From the NCBI GenBank assembly GCA_025056305.1, contig JANWWJ010000018.1, positions 1 through 64,000 on the forward strand: DNA of 64,000 nucleotides. Reading direction: 5' to 3'. The notes beneath the pieces are model-generated. The model saw only the letters and a list, made by a program, of their open reading frames with translations, did no database searches and was not told the origin of the DNA. Both the position numbers and the translations under genes were made by a program. Below, one piece after another: positions 36,541 through 45,199 of the stretch. This DNA comes from Chitinophagales bacterium (GTDB lineage: Bacteria; Bacteroidota; Bacteroidia; Chitinophagales; UBA10324). Position 1 is the first letter of the stretch. Each line of letters begins with the position of its first letter.

Positions 36541-38385
36541 AGCTTGAAGATTTTTCAATTGGCGCTCCCGCTCCTGCGCTGTCAAAAATTTCTTACGCAG
36601 CCGGATGTGGCTTGGTGTTATTTCTACCAGTTCATCTTCAGCAATAAACTCCAGGCATTCTTCCAGACTCATCTGTTTTTTGGACGACAGCCGCACCGGT
36701 TCTTCACTGCCAGAGGCGCGCATGTTGTTCAGCTTTTTAGTCTTGACCACGTTTACGAGCAAATCGCCGGCGCGAATGTGCTCGCCCACGATTTGCCCTT
36801 CGTACACCTCGTCGCCCGGCTCGACAAAGAAAGCACCACGATCTTGCAGGTGCTCCAAAGCGTATGCTGTTACTCTGCCGGATTCTTTGGCAATAAGAAC
36901 ACCGGTCATGCGGCTCTGCAACGGTCCTTTCCATGGCACATAACGAAGGAAACGATGTGAGAGGACGCAATCGCCACCTGTGGCCATAAGCAACTGGTTA
37001 CGCAGACCAATCAATCCGCGTGAGGGTACCAAGAAACGAAGCAGCTGTCGGTTACCTCGGGCATCCACTGCCTGAAGTTCACCTTTTCGTACCGCAACCA
37101 TGTCGATGACTTTGCCGCTGTGCTCAGCCGGCACTTGGGCGATGAATTCTTCGGCGGGTTCAAGCAGTAGGCCGTCATGCATTCGCGTCAGCACTTGGGG
37201 TTGTGCGACCTGAAATTCATAACCTTCACGCCTCATGGTTTCAATGAGCACTGAGAGATGCAGCACGCCACGTCCATGGACCACAAAAGCGTCGGGCGTC
37301 TCGGAGGGCTGAACACGAAGGGCCAGATTTTTTTCCGTTTCTTTTTCCAGCCGCTCACGTAAATGACGCGAAGTGAGAAAACGACCGTCTCTGCCGCAGA
37401 AAGGGGAGTTGTTTACTGTAAACAACATAGAGATGGTCGGCTGTTCGATCACCAATGGCGGCAAGGCTTCTGGACTCATTGCCTCTGCGAGCGTGTCACC
37501 GATTTCAAAATCGTCCATGCCGCTAACTGCGCAGAGGTCACCACAGAAGACCGTGTTTACCGATTGACGGTCGAGGCCTTCAAAGGTGTACAAGTTGCGA
37601 ACCACGGCAGGCAAGCTGGCGGACCCATTGCTCCGTACTACACAAAGCTGCATACCTGTTTGCAGGCTGCCACGACTGACCCGTCCAATGGCAAGACGCC
37701 CTTCATATGGTGAATAATCGATATTCGTTATTTGCAATTGGAAACCTCCCTTTTTGTTTTCCGGCGGAGGAATATGGTGCACTATGGTCTCCAACAGGGG
37801 AACGAGGTTGGGGGCAGGCTTTTTCCAATCGGCACTCATCCAGCCTTGCCGGGCTGAACCAAACAATACGGGAAAGTTCAGCTGCTCCTCTGAGGCTCCT
37901 AACTGACAGAATAGATCAAAAACCTGCTCGTGAACCCAATCGGGCTGGCTGTCGGCTTTATCTACTTTGTTGATGACCACTATGGCGTGCTTGTTTTGCT
38001 CAAGGGCCTTTTGCAAGACAAACCGTGTCTGCGGCATAGGCCCTTCAGTGGCATCGACCAGCAATAAGGTGCCATCGGCCATGTGGAGCACGCGTTCCAC
38101 TTCCCCACTGAAGTCGGCATGACCAGGGGTATCGATAATGTTGATCTTGATGCCGTGGTAGCGAACAGAAACGTTCTTGGCCAGAATCGTGATGCCTCGT
38201 TCACGTTCGAGCGGATTGTTGTCGAGGATCAAGTCCGGTACCTGCTGGTTTGAACGAAACAAATGGCACTGCCGTAAAATGGCATCCACCAAGGTGGTTT
38301 TTCCGTGGTCCACATGGGCAATGATGGCCACGTTGCGGATCGGAGCAAAGTCAAGGGAAGTCGGACGTGGAGGAGGAGTCACCAT
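36508..38385 (-). CDS. typA: Translational GTPase TypA/BipA
   Basis: TypA is a ribosome-binding GTPase active under stress and in 50S assembly. The 625-residue protein has the G1 motif AHVDHGKTTL, the G3 motif DTPGHADF, the G4 motif NKVDKADSQP, and the family-specific C-terminal region (RGLIGLRNQLL). Length is normal, with a few extra N-terminal residues (MVTPPPRPTSLDFAP). It is the last gene of the comEC operon; its ATG overlaps the enoyl-CoA hydratase gene by seven nt. The 3' end overlaps the convergent unknown gene by 33 nt. Confidence 0.96.
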   Translation of the reverse strand: MVTPPPRPTSLDFAPIRNVAIIAHVDHGKTTLVDAILRQCHLFRSNQQVPDLILDNNPLERERGITILAKNVSVRYHGIKINIIDTPGHADFSGEVERVLHMADGTLLLVDATEGPMPQTRFVLQKALEQNKHAIVVINKVDKADSQPDWVHEQVFDLFCQLGASEEQLNFPVLFGSARQGWMSADWKKPAPNLVPLLETIVHHIPPPENKKGGFQLQITNIDYSPYEGRLAIGRVSRGSLQTGMQLCVVRSNGSASLPAVVRNLYTFEGLDRQSVNTVFCGDLCAVSGMDDFEIGDTLAEAMSPEALPPLVIEQPTISMLFTVNNSPFCGRDGRFLTSRHLRERLEKETEKNLALRVQPSETPDAFVVHGRGVLHLSVLIETMRREGYEFQVAQPQVLTRMHDGLLLEPAEEFIAQVPAEHSGKVIDMVAVRKGELQAVDARGNRQLLRFLVPSRGLIGLRNQLLMATGGDCVLSHRFLRYVPWKGPLQSRMTGVLIAKESGRVTAYALEHLQDRGAFFVEPGDEVYEGQIVGEHIRAGDLLVNVVKTKKLNNMRASGSEEPVRLSSKKQMSLEECLEFIAEDELVEITPSHIRLRKKFLTAQERERQLKNLQASGKPIGSSYS

Positions 38386-39161
38386 TTCGGAGACTGACGA
38401 TTAAGAAATGCCGCTATGCCTTTGCGAAAATCATCGGTGGACCGCATGAAGGCGTTACGCTGCGCGGCATATTCCCAGGCGGCGAACAGGTCCAGCGTAG
38501 GCAGTTTCCACAAAAGCTCTTTGGTGAGTTGGAGCGATTGCGCAGAACAATTTTCAATGAGTTGGTCAGTAAAGGCTTCCACTCGTTGCTGCAATTGATT
38601 GGCTTCCACCACTTCATAGATAAGGTGGGCGTCTCGGGCTTCGTAGGCAGTCAGCAGGCGGCCGGTAAGCAGCAAGTCGCGGGCAACGGCTCCTGTGGTA
38701 CGGCGCAGCAACAACACACTCACCAGCGCGGGCACAAAGCCTATGCGTACCTCTGTATATCCAAAACGGGCTTCGGGAACGGCAAAGGCGAAATCGCAGG
38801 CGGTGACCAGGCCGCAGCCTCCAGCGATGGCATGGCCCTGTACCTGTGCGACAATGACCTTCGGACAGGTATAAAAGGCACGCAACATTTCTTCAAACTT
38901 CCGACTGTCCGCCAAATTTTCTTCATATGAAAAATTTTGTAACTGTTGCAAATAAGCTATGTCGGCACCCGCACTAAAGACATCGCCTTCAGCCTGCAGT
39001 ATAATCACTTTTACGTCTGCTCGTTCAGCTGCTTCCTGCACGGCTTTCGTCAGGGCTTGTACTACCTGGGGCGAAAGAGCGTTTTTCTTTTCCGCTCGGC
39101 TGAGGGTGATGTAGGCTTTGCGCCGCTCCGTATGCACACGCACATTTTCGGTAAGAGTCAT
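38379..39161 (-). CDS. Enoyl-CoA hydratase/isomerase family protein
   Basis: A 260-residue crotonase-fold protein. The acyl-CoA oxyanion-hole motifs are seen as FSAGADIAYLQQLQ and GHAIAGGCGLVTACDFAFAV. One of the two catalytic glutamates expected for hydratases is suggested in RFGYTEVRIGF. The substrate is unknown. The ATG overlaps the comEC stop by four nt and its end overlaps typA by seven nt, so it is transcribed between them despite an unrelated role. Confidence 0.9.
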   Translation of the reverse strand: MTLTENVRVHTERRKAYITLSRAEKKNALSPQVVQALTKAVQEAAERADVKVIILQAEGDVFSAGADIAYLQQLQNFSYEENLADSRKFEEMLRAFYTCPKVIVAQVQGHAIAGGCGLVTACDFAFAVPEARFGYTEVRIGFVPALVSVLLLRRTTGAVARDLLLTGRLLTAYEARDAHLIYEVVEANQLQQRVEAFTDQLIENCSAQSLQLTKELLWKLPTLDLFAAWEYAAQRNAFMRSTDDFRKGIAAFLNRQSPKW

Positions 39162-41296
39162 AGATGAGTCGCAAAAATAGACTCCGTAGGGGACAACCGA
39201 ACACGCACGGCTTGATGACGTGTATGCAAAAAATCAATATGCTGCTGTCGGCACCATTGCTTGAGTGCCCGAAGCACAGGTAAGCTCACGTTGCCATCGG
39301 CAACAATCACTTTGGGATTTAATCTTTGAAGTGGGGCAAGGAGCTCTTGATCTTGTACGCCGGCAACAATCAAGAAATCGAGATCAGGAAGTGCTTTTAG
39401 CTGAGGAAGCTTTTGATACGGAGTGACCACCAGACCAGTTATGCCAGGATGTTGGATGAACCCTTGGTGGAAAGCCAGGCCATATCGGTAGCCGCTAAGC
39501 AGGTGAAACTGCTCCAACGACAACATTTCGGGAGCTGAGCGGGCTTGTAACCGATGGATTTTCGCTAAATAATATTCGTCAGATGCTAATGCCGGTGCAG
39601 CAGATTGAAGCCTGAGGATGTGCCTTCCCATGTTGAAATCGATACAACTTTTTTTTCTTAATGAATAAACTATAATCTCATTGGTACGGTACCGGTTTAG
39701 CGCGCGAGCGGTACTGATGGCGGCTGTGAGCGCTACACAAACCAGGGCAGCTATCATCCATTTTCCTTTTTTGACATGCATGAATGATATGAAAGCAATC
39801 GCTGCCATGGTTATCAACAGTGTTTCGGCAAACGAGAAATGTGGAATTACCCAAACAGAGGCGGGCAGTAGCGAAAGGCTGTATATGAATTCGTTCAACA
39901 GCCACGCCGTCAGTTGGGCCGCTTGGCCAAGCATCGGGGCAAGTACGGGTATGGGTTCAAGCAAAATCAACAGCAGACTTAAATGCAAAAGCAAGGCCGC
40001 CAGAGGTATAACGACAATGTTGGCCAGGACAAATAAGAGCGGGAACTGATGAAAATGGTGCAAGGTGAGCGGTAGCGTGCCTACTTGGGCCGCTAAAGTG
40101 ACTGAAGTTGTTTTCCATACGTAATCGGTGAGCTTGCTGGTACGCGCAAGCAGGCGATTCAATTCGGCGTACAGTAAAAAGATACCTCCCACAGCCGCAT
40201 AGCTTAATTGCAATCCGACGTCCATGATGGTGCAAGGCTCTAAGAGAAGAATGATCAGCGCTGATGCGGCGAGAAGGTTAAACGGGTTGATGTTTCGTTG
40301 GCTCAATTTTCCCAACAACAGCAAGCTGAACATGGTACTGGCACGCCAAACCGAAGCCGGCATGCCACATATTAAGGCAAATAGCCAGATGACCAGCAGA
40401 ACCACGCCGGCCTGCACGAGCCGGCCCCACCATCGTTGTCCGAACACACGCAACAGCATCAATAACGATGCATATAGAATTCCTACATGCATGCCACTTA
40501 CGGCAAGAATATGGATTACGCCCACATCGGCATAAGCTTGTTTAAGCTCAAACTCCATGTTGGCGCGGTAGCCAACACTCAAAGCCTGAATGACGCTTGC
40601 TTCGCGCGGCCAGGGGACGTAACGCTCTACCGCATGCAGGGCCTTGTTTCGTAAGTCATAAATCAACTTCCAGAGGGCATGCTGGTGTGAAAAGGGCAAC
40701 GCGTGCCAGTCTTGCTGTTTTAGTCGGGCAATCAGATAAATCTCTTGTGCCGATAAATATTTTCTGTAATTAAAGGCCATAGGGTTGCGAGCGCCCTCAG
40801 GAACCTTGAACCGGTTTTTGATGACTATATATTGCCCGTAGGTAAGCCGTTCAGCGTTTGAATCCCGATCCAGAATAATCTGCGTTCGGCCAGTAGTCCT
40901 GATCCAGGCTGCCTGACGGTAAAGGGCCATTACCTCACCTGTTGTGACGATGGTAGTTGCCCGCATCACAGGTGGCTCAGTAATATGTATCAGGGCTGCA
41001 TCTGCCTGAAAGAGGTGCCTTTGAAAGTAATAAGGATGCCTTCGGTCATCGGCGAGTTGTGCAATGAGATTGCCGCATCCCACAGCACTCAGGTGAATGG
41101 CTAACCCCAGCCATGGTAAAAACGAAAACCTTTGAATGGGGCGACGCAGCATGGCCATGTGAATTAGGATGGCCACAGCTACCAACAAGAATGCCACCAA
41201 CGGTGGAAGGGCTATGCCGGCACCGACATATAATAAAATTCCCGTCACCAAGGCTATGATAGGCCGGACGAGCGGTACAGTCGCCCAATAATTCAC
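39158..41296 (-). CDS. comEC: ComEC/Rec2-family DNA-uptake channel protein
   Basis: A 712-residue polytopic membrane protein with the ComEC signature HILAVSGMHVGILYA and the competence domain (about 225-500), preceded by a DUF4131-like region. It should form the inner-membrane channel for single-stranded DNA in transformation. The C-terminal part (about 525-712) lacks the HxHxDH metal motif of the usual metallo-beta-lactamase domain, a trait I associate with many Bacteroidota ComECs. The start is GTG 41296. A one-mismatch box TAATTTTC on the minus strand (41301-41308) lies four nt away. It heads the operon with the hydratase gene and typA. Confidence 0.88.
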   Translation of the reverse strand: MNYWATVPLVRPIIALVTGILLYVGAGIALPPLVAFLLVAVAILIHMAMLRRPIQRFSFLPWLGLAIHLSAVGCGNLIAQLADDRRHPYYFQRHLFQADAALIHITEPPVMRATTIVTTGEVMALYRQAAWIRTTGRTQIILDRDSNAERLTYGQYIVIKNRFKVPEGARNPMAFNYRKYLSAQEIYLIARLKQQDWHALPFSHQHALWKLIYDLRNKALHAVERYVPWPREASVIQALSVGYRANMEFELKQAYADVGVIHILAVSGMHVGILYASLLMLLRVFGQRWWGRLVQAGVVLLVIWLFALICGMPASVWRASTMFSLLLLGKLSQRNINPFNLLAASALIILLLEPCTIMDVGLQLSYAAVGGIFLLYAELNRLLARTSKLTDYVWKTTSVTLAAQVGTLPLTLHHFHQFPLLFVLANIVVIPLAALLLHLSLLLILLEPIPVLAPMLGQAAQLTAWLLNEFIYSLSLLPASVWVIPHFSFAETLLITMAAIAFISFMHVKKGKWMIAALVCVALTAAISTARALNRYRTNEIIVYSLRKKSCIDFNMGRHILRLQSAAPALASDEYYLAKIHRLQARSAPEMLSLEQFHLLSGYRYGLAFHQGFIQHPGITGLVVTPYQKLPQLKALPDLDFLIVAGVQDQELLAPLQRLNPKVIVADGNVSLPVLRALKQWCRQQHIDFLHTRHQAVRVRLSPTESIFATHL

Positions 41297-41327
41297 CGAA
41301 GAAAATTACGCAGGCAGAGGCTACCAG

Positions 41328-43220
41328 TCAATACGAGACTACCAAAAGCCCCTGCAACGAAGTGGTAGCAGTTTTGCAGCGCAACAAATACAATCCTGGT
41401 GAAATTGTCGAGACGTTAATTTTTACGGGAGCGCTTAGGTTAACCGATTCCGAAAATATTCGTTCGTTGTTGAGGGAAAAAACCTCCAGGATTGCGTCCG
41501 TATCGGGAAGAGGAGGAGGCACAAGCCAGGCGAAGTTGTGAGCAGGATTAGGAAACATCTGCAAGCGGGCATTTGCCTGCGCTGGTTGCGGACAAGACGT
41601 CAGGATTTCATTGGCCGGTACTTCAACGTACACAATTTGATTCACCTTGCCACTGTTGCACGGATCGGGAAAGCCATAGCTTAAGGAAATGCCGGCACAG
41701 AAATCTTTTTGATAGATCAGGCGAATATTGAAATCGTTACTCCGACTGACCTTAGCATAGATCGCTTCGGCATTCACCTCGGGCACGACCGAGTAAGGAT
41801 AGCTCCAGTTTTGGCCACCATATGTTGAACCAATCACATATGTGTGGCGAACCGACTTCCCATCACTATCTCGACCCAGTTCATTGATCGCACTAAAGGA
41901 AAGCCACAAGTTGCCTTGCGCATCTGTGCCGGCCGATGGGTGGGTGGCCAGCCCGCTGTTAAAAAATCCGAGCGGTCCTATTGCTAACGAGTCATCGCCG
42001 GTCATATCTACGGCCCCGGTAATTAGTTTCATAGGTTGATTCAGCATCGTGGTATTCCAATACAAAATGCCGTTGGCATATGGATTAAAGTTGAAGGTAT
42101 TGTCAGTTGAATCTGCGTTAAAAATCTGAGCGTAGCCTGCCCACACGTGCACGATGCCACCCTTATCGATCAGTACGGCTAATGATCCATCATTGGTATC
42201 AAGCCATTCGGCTATTCCGTCGCCGTTTACATCAGTAATCTGATCGTAGAATCGATCGATGGGGAAATGTTGAACGATGATTTTATTCCATGTCAAACCG
42301 TTGTCAGGAGAAAGGGCCAAGATCAAGTCGTTTCCATAACCTCCAACCACAATAGCTACATTATTCTGATAGGCATCGATAGCATAATTGTCCGGTCGAA
42401 TACGAGCAAACTGGGTGCTGTCGAAGGCTGCGATGAGCACATTTGTCTTGTCCCAGCTTGCACCATTGTCTTTAGAGCGGTAATACAACAAGGCACCGTC
42501 CAACCCTTTGAATTTTGTTCCACCCTGTTGTCGGGGCAGGGTCAAGGCCACGGCGTGCAAATATCGATTACCGAAGATGTTGTCCCCTCTGACGATGCGG
42601 GGCCACCACACGCGATGTCCTTCTGGGCCGGCAAATGGGCTGAGGTATTCAACCCACGTCCCACTCACTACCGGCGCCCTGACGGTTTTTTGAATTACTC
42701 CCAAGGTAAGGTTGTGAGCTAAAATCAGCTCACTTTGGTTGTCGTGGGTAATGATAATGTTTGGCCAACCGGTGGCAAAACTCTCCAGACGTTGCTGTGG
42801 GAAATTCTGCCAAACGCTATTATAGAAATAATTATAACCTGTGCCGCGTTTGGAGAGCTGCGGGTCAAGTTCAGGAACAAAGTTCCATACTGCAAACAAG
42901 CGTCCGTCAGTCTCATTGCGCCAGAATGCTTGTGCTACTGAAGCATTTGTTTGCAGGTCGAAGTAGGTGTAGCCGATGTCAACAGTGGTAAACCCTCGAG
43001 TTTGCGCCTGCGGTATCGTTGCTGCTTCCGCTGGGGCTGGCTCGATTTGATGTGGATAGCTTGCTTCCGGCGGCGGAGCCTCGACGAAAAACGGCATCTG
43101 GTTTAGAGGCGGTACCTTAGGTGATTGAAATTGTTCTGCAACCTGTTGCCACGGCTGTGCGGCAGCCGAAAGGGCAGACCAAAAGATCATTATTCCGGCA
43201 AAACGCAGAAGAAGTAGCAT
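41328..43220 (-). CDS. Large T9SS-secreted protein of unknown function
   Basis: A 630-residue exported protein (signal MLLLLRFAGIMIFWSALSAA). The body looks like a beta-propeller with Asp-box-like SxDxGxxW stretches (YRSKDNGASWDKTNVLIAAF, LSPDNGLTWNKIIV) similar to BNR/sialidase-type repeats. A T9SS type A tail follows (LQMFPNPAHNFAWLV, LLVVSY). No catalytic site is evident. The TTG at 43235 lies inside the -7 box, so ATG 43220 is the start. The stop lies 31 nt upstream of comEC, so the two may be transcribed together. Confidence 0.85.
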   Translation of the reverse strand: MLLLLRFAGIMIFWSALSAAAQPWQQVAEQFQSPKVPPLNQMPFFVEAPPPEASYPHQIEPAPAEAATIPQAQTRGFTTVDIGYTYFDLQTNASVAQAFWRNETDGRLFAVWNFVPELDPQLSKRGTGYNYFYNSVWQNFPQQRLESFATGWPNIIITHDNQSELILAHNLTLGVIQKTVRAPVVSGTWVEYLSPFAGPEGHRVWWPRIVRGDNIFGNRYLHAVALTLPRQQGGTKFKGLDGALLYYRSKDNGASWDKTNVLIAAFDSTQFARIRPDNYAIDAYQNNVAIVVGGYGNDLILALSPDNGLTWNKIIVQHFPIDRFYDQITDVNGDGIAEWLDTNDGSLAVLIDKGGIVHVWAGYAQIFNADSTDNTFNFNPYANGILYWNTTMLNQPMKLITGAVDMTGDDSLAIGPLGFFNSGLATHPSAGTDAQGNLWLSFSAINELGRDSDGKSVRHTYVIGSTYGGQNWSYPYSVVPEVNAEAIYAKVSRSNDFNIRLIYQKDFCAGISLSYGFPDPCNSGKVNQIVYVEVPANEILTSCPQPAQANARLQMFPNPAHNFAWLVPPPLPDTDAILEVFSLNNERIFSESVNLSAPVKINVSTISPGLYLLRCKTATTSLQGLLVVSY

Positions 43221-43232
43221 CTGAGGGTGGTG

Positions 43233-43240
43233 CAAATGTA
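43233..43240 (-). promoter_or_regulatory. -7 box TACATTTG for the BNR-like T9SS gene
   Basis: Exact TAnnTTTG match on the minus strand, 12 nt from ATG 43220. Confidence 0.65.
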
Positions 43241-43312
43241 AGTTGCAGAAGCAGCAAGATTATGAATTGCCTGATCAAAAGGAAACCGACAGAGGGCTCA
43301 CCGTCCGACTGT

Positions 43313-43320
43313 TATTTTTG
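43313..43320 (+). promoter_or_regulatory. -7 box TATTTTTG for pyrR-pyrB
   Basis: Exact TAnnTTTG match ending 12 nt before ATG 43333. It lies inside the longer upstream frame and sets the start of pyrR. Confidence 0.65.
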
Positions 43321-43332
43321 CTGCCACACTCC

Positions 43333-43878
43333 ATGCTGCAGCCACGATTGGTTTTGGATAAACGAAAATTGCAGCTCACGTTAGAGCGGCTCTGTTATCA
43401 GCTTATAGAAAACCATCATGATTTTTCTGAAACAGTTTTAATTGGCATACAGCCCCGAGGCATCCACCTGAGCGGCAGGCTGGTTAAAAAACTGGAAGAA
43501 ATTCTGGGTTTTCCGCCCGCATACGGCTTGTTGGATCCCACTTTTTACCGCGACGATTTTCGCGCCGGCACCAAAAAGTTTTCGCCGAAAACCACCGACC
43601 TTCCCGTCAGCATTGAAGGCAAAAAAATTGTTTTGATTGATGATGTCCTGTTTTCGGGCCGTACAGTGCGTGCAGCTTTGGATGCGTTGATTGACTTTGG
43701 GCGGCCGCAAAAAGTAGAATTGCTCGTACTGATCGACCGGCGCTTCACACGCCAGCTCCCAATACAACCGGACTATGTGGGTTTGGCGGTGGATTCATTT
43801 CCCTCCGAAAAAGTCACCGTGCAGTGGGAACACCTCAACGGCGACGATCAAATCTGGATTACGCCTCTGGCCAGCTGA
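43333..43878 (+). CDS. pyrR: Pyrimidine operon regulator / uracil phosphoribosyltransferase PyrR
   Basis: A 181-residue PyrR-family protein. It has the PRPP loop IVLIDDVLFSGRTVRAALDA, the IGIQPRGIHLSGRL motif and RRFTRQLPIQPDYVG near the end. In other bacteria PyrR binds RNA to attenuate pyr genes and can make UMP from uracil. I saw no attenuator before it. The stop overlaps pyrB as TGATG. The start is set by the -7 box at 43313-43320; the frame extends to 43243 but that region lacks family similarity. Confidence 0.92.
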   Translation: MLQPRLVLDKRKLQLTLERLCYQLIENHHDFSETVLIGIQPRGIHLSGRLVKKLEEILGFPPAYGLLDPTFYRDDFRAGTKKFSPKTTDLPVSIEGKKIVLIDDVLFSGRTVRAALDALIDFGRPQKVELLVLIDRRFTRQLPIQPDYVGLAVDSFPSEKVTVQWEHLNGDDQIWITPLAS

Positions 43879-44807
43879 TGACCGAGTTTGGATTGCGTCA
43901 CCTGTTAACCATCCGGGAACTGGATCGGCTGCACATCGAACAGATCCTTTCAACTGCCGAAGATTTTTTGCCTGTACTGGAGCGCCCTATCAAACAGGTG
44001 CCCAGTTTGCGCCACATTACGGTGCTCCATCTTTTTTATGAAAGCTCTACCCGAACACGCATATCCTTTGAACTGGCGGCCCGACGACTTTCAGCTCAGG
44101 TAGTCAACTTTTCGGTTGCCGGTTCTTCCGTGGCCAAAGGAGAATCGTTGTTAGACACTGCCCGCAATATACAGGCCATGAAAGTAGATCTGGTCGTAAT
44201 CCGACATCACTCCAGTGGTGCAGCTCACTTTTTAAGCCAACACCTTCATGCTGGTATTATCAATGCCGGTGATGGGGTTAATGAGCACCCTACACAGGCA
44301 TTGCTTGACGCTTTTACGCTGCGACGCAGCTTTGCAAAATTAGAAGGGTTGAAGATTGCACTGATCGGCGATATCCTACATTCGCGTGTGGCCCGTTCCA
44401 ACATATACTGCCTTACTCGATTGGGGGCGCAAGTTTGCGTTTGTGGTCCGCCTTCGCTCATCCCTGTACACATAGAAGCGCTTGGAGCTAAAGTCACTTA
44501 CGATGTGGTGGAAGCCCTGCGGTGGTGTGACGTTGCCTACGTGCTTCGCATTCAACTGGAGCGGCAGCACGTAGGGTATTTTCCGTCGCTACAAGAATAT
44601 GCGGATTGGTATGGCGTCCATGAGCAGGCGATAAAACAAGCCGGCCGGAGGGTGCCAATCATGCATCCGGGTCCGGTAAACCGCGGCGTAGAACTGACTG
44701 CCGAGCTGGCGGACAGTTCCCAATCGCTCATTCTGCAACAGGTTACCTACGGAGTTGCTGTGCGAATGGCCGTATTGTACCTCTTGGCACAACAAGTACA
44801 GGCCTGA
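43878..44807 (+). CDS. pyrB: Aspartate carbamoyltransferase catalytic subunit
   Basis: PyrB joins carbamoyl phosphate and aspartate, the first committed step of pyrimidine synthesis. The 309-residue protein carries FYESSTRTRISFE (carbamoyl-phosphate site), VIRHHSSGAAH, EHPTQALLDAFTLRR and MHPGPVNRGVE. Length matches catalytic chains that work without PyrI. The ATG shares one nt with the pyrR stop, giving tight coupling. The tmRNA gene follows 25 nt downstream with its own promoter. Confidence 0.96.
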   Translation: MTEFGLRHLLTIRELDRLHIEQILSTAEDFLPVLERPIKQVPSLRHITVLHLFYESSTRTRISFELAARRLSAQVVNFSVAGSSVAKGESLLDTARNIQAMKVDLVVIRHHSSGAAHFLSQHLHAGIINAGDGVNEHPTQALLDAFTLRRSFAKLEGLKIALIGDILHSRVARSNIYCLTRLGAQVCVCGPPSLIPVHIEALGAKVTYDVVEALRWCDVAYVLRIQLERQHVGYFPSLQEYADWYGVHEQAIKQAGRRVPIMHPGPVNRGVELTAELADSSQSLILQQVTYGVAVRMAVLYLLAQQVQA

Positions 44808-44816
44808 TTTTTGCTT

Positions 44817-44824
44817 TAGCTTTG
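44817..44824 (+). promoter_or_regulatory. -7 box TAGCTTTG for ssrA
   Basis: Exact TAnnTTTG match ending eight nt before the predicted mature 5' end of tmRNA at 44833. Since the 5' end can be read from the RNA fold, this calibrates the distance from box to transcription start in this genome. Confidence 0.7.
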
Positions 44825-44832
44825 CGGTTAGC

Positions 44833-45195
44833 GGGGCTGACCGGAATTGACAGCAATGTTCTTTGAATGTAAGCATGCCGAGCATTGGAAGTCACGCTCG
44901 TAAATCTTCAACTTCCGACGCCATAATTGGCAACTCTTACGCTTTGGCTGCTTAATCGTCCAGGACGGTTAACAGCCGGTTCCCGGTAGGCGATGCGCTG
45001 CAGCCTGCCAGCGGAGCCTCATCAGGCAGCGCTGGTTGCCTGCTGCCGGTTGCAGGCAATGAGACAATTACACCGGATCGGTTGCAGCAGTGGCTGTTGC
45101 GCGCCAGGCTGTAGCTTAAACCCAAAGCGCAACTAAGCATGTAGAAAGCATTCAATGGCATTGACTGGACCAGGGTTCGATTCCCTGCAGCTCCA
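44833..45195 (+). ncRNA. ssrA: Transfer-messenger RNA (tmRNA)
   Basis: tmRNA rescues stalled ribosomes and tags their products. The 5' GGGGCTG pairs with 3' CAGCTCC. The T arm GGTTCGATTCC and the conserved CTAAGCATGTAGA (45133-45145) are present, as in E. coli. The tag frame ends in codons for YALAA and TAA (44938-44955). Comparing the layout with E. coli, where ATAGTC precedes the resume codon, ATAATT precedes GGC 44929, giving tag GNSYALAA. This fits the family pattern GE(N/T)NYALAA of other Bacteroidota. The region between tag and CTAAGCATG has space for pseudoknots. The 3' CCA is not encoded. It ends five nt before the convergent GH31 gene. Confidence 0.93.
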
Positions 45196-45199
45196 CTGG

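Noticed and set aside
44889-44955. A longer tmRNA tag ARKSSTSDAIIGNSYALAA starting at GCT 44896
   Set aside because: Comparison with the E. coli layout puts CTCGTAAA upstream of the resume codon, not inside the tag, so the short tag is more likely.
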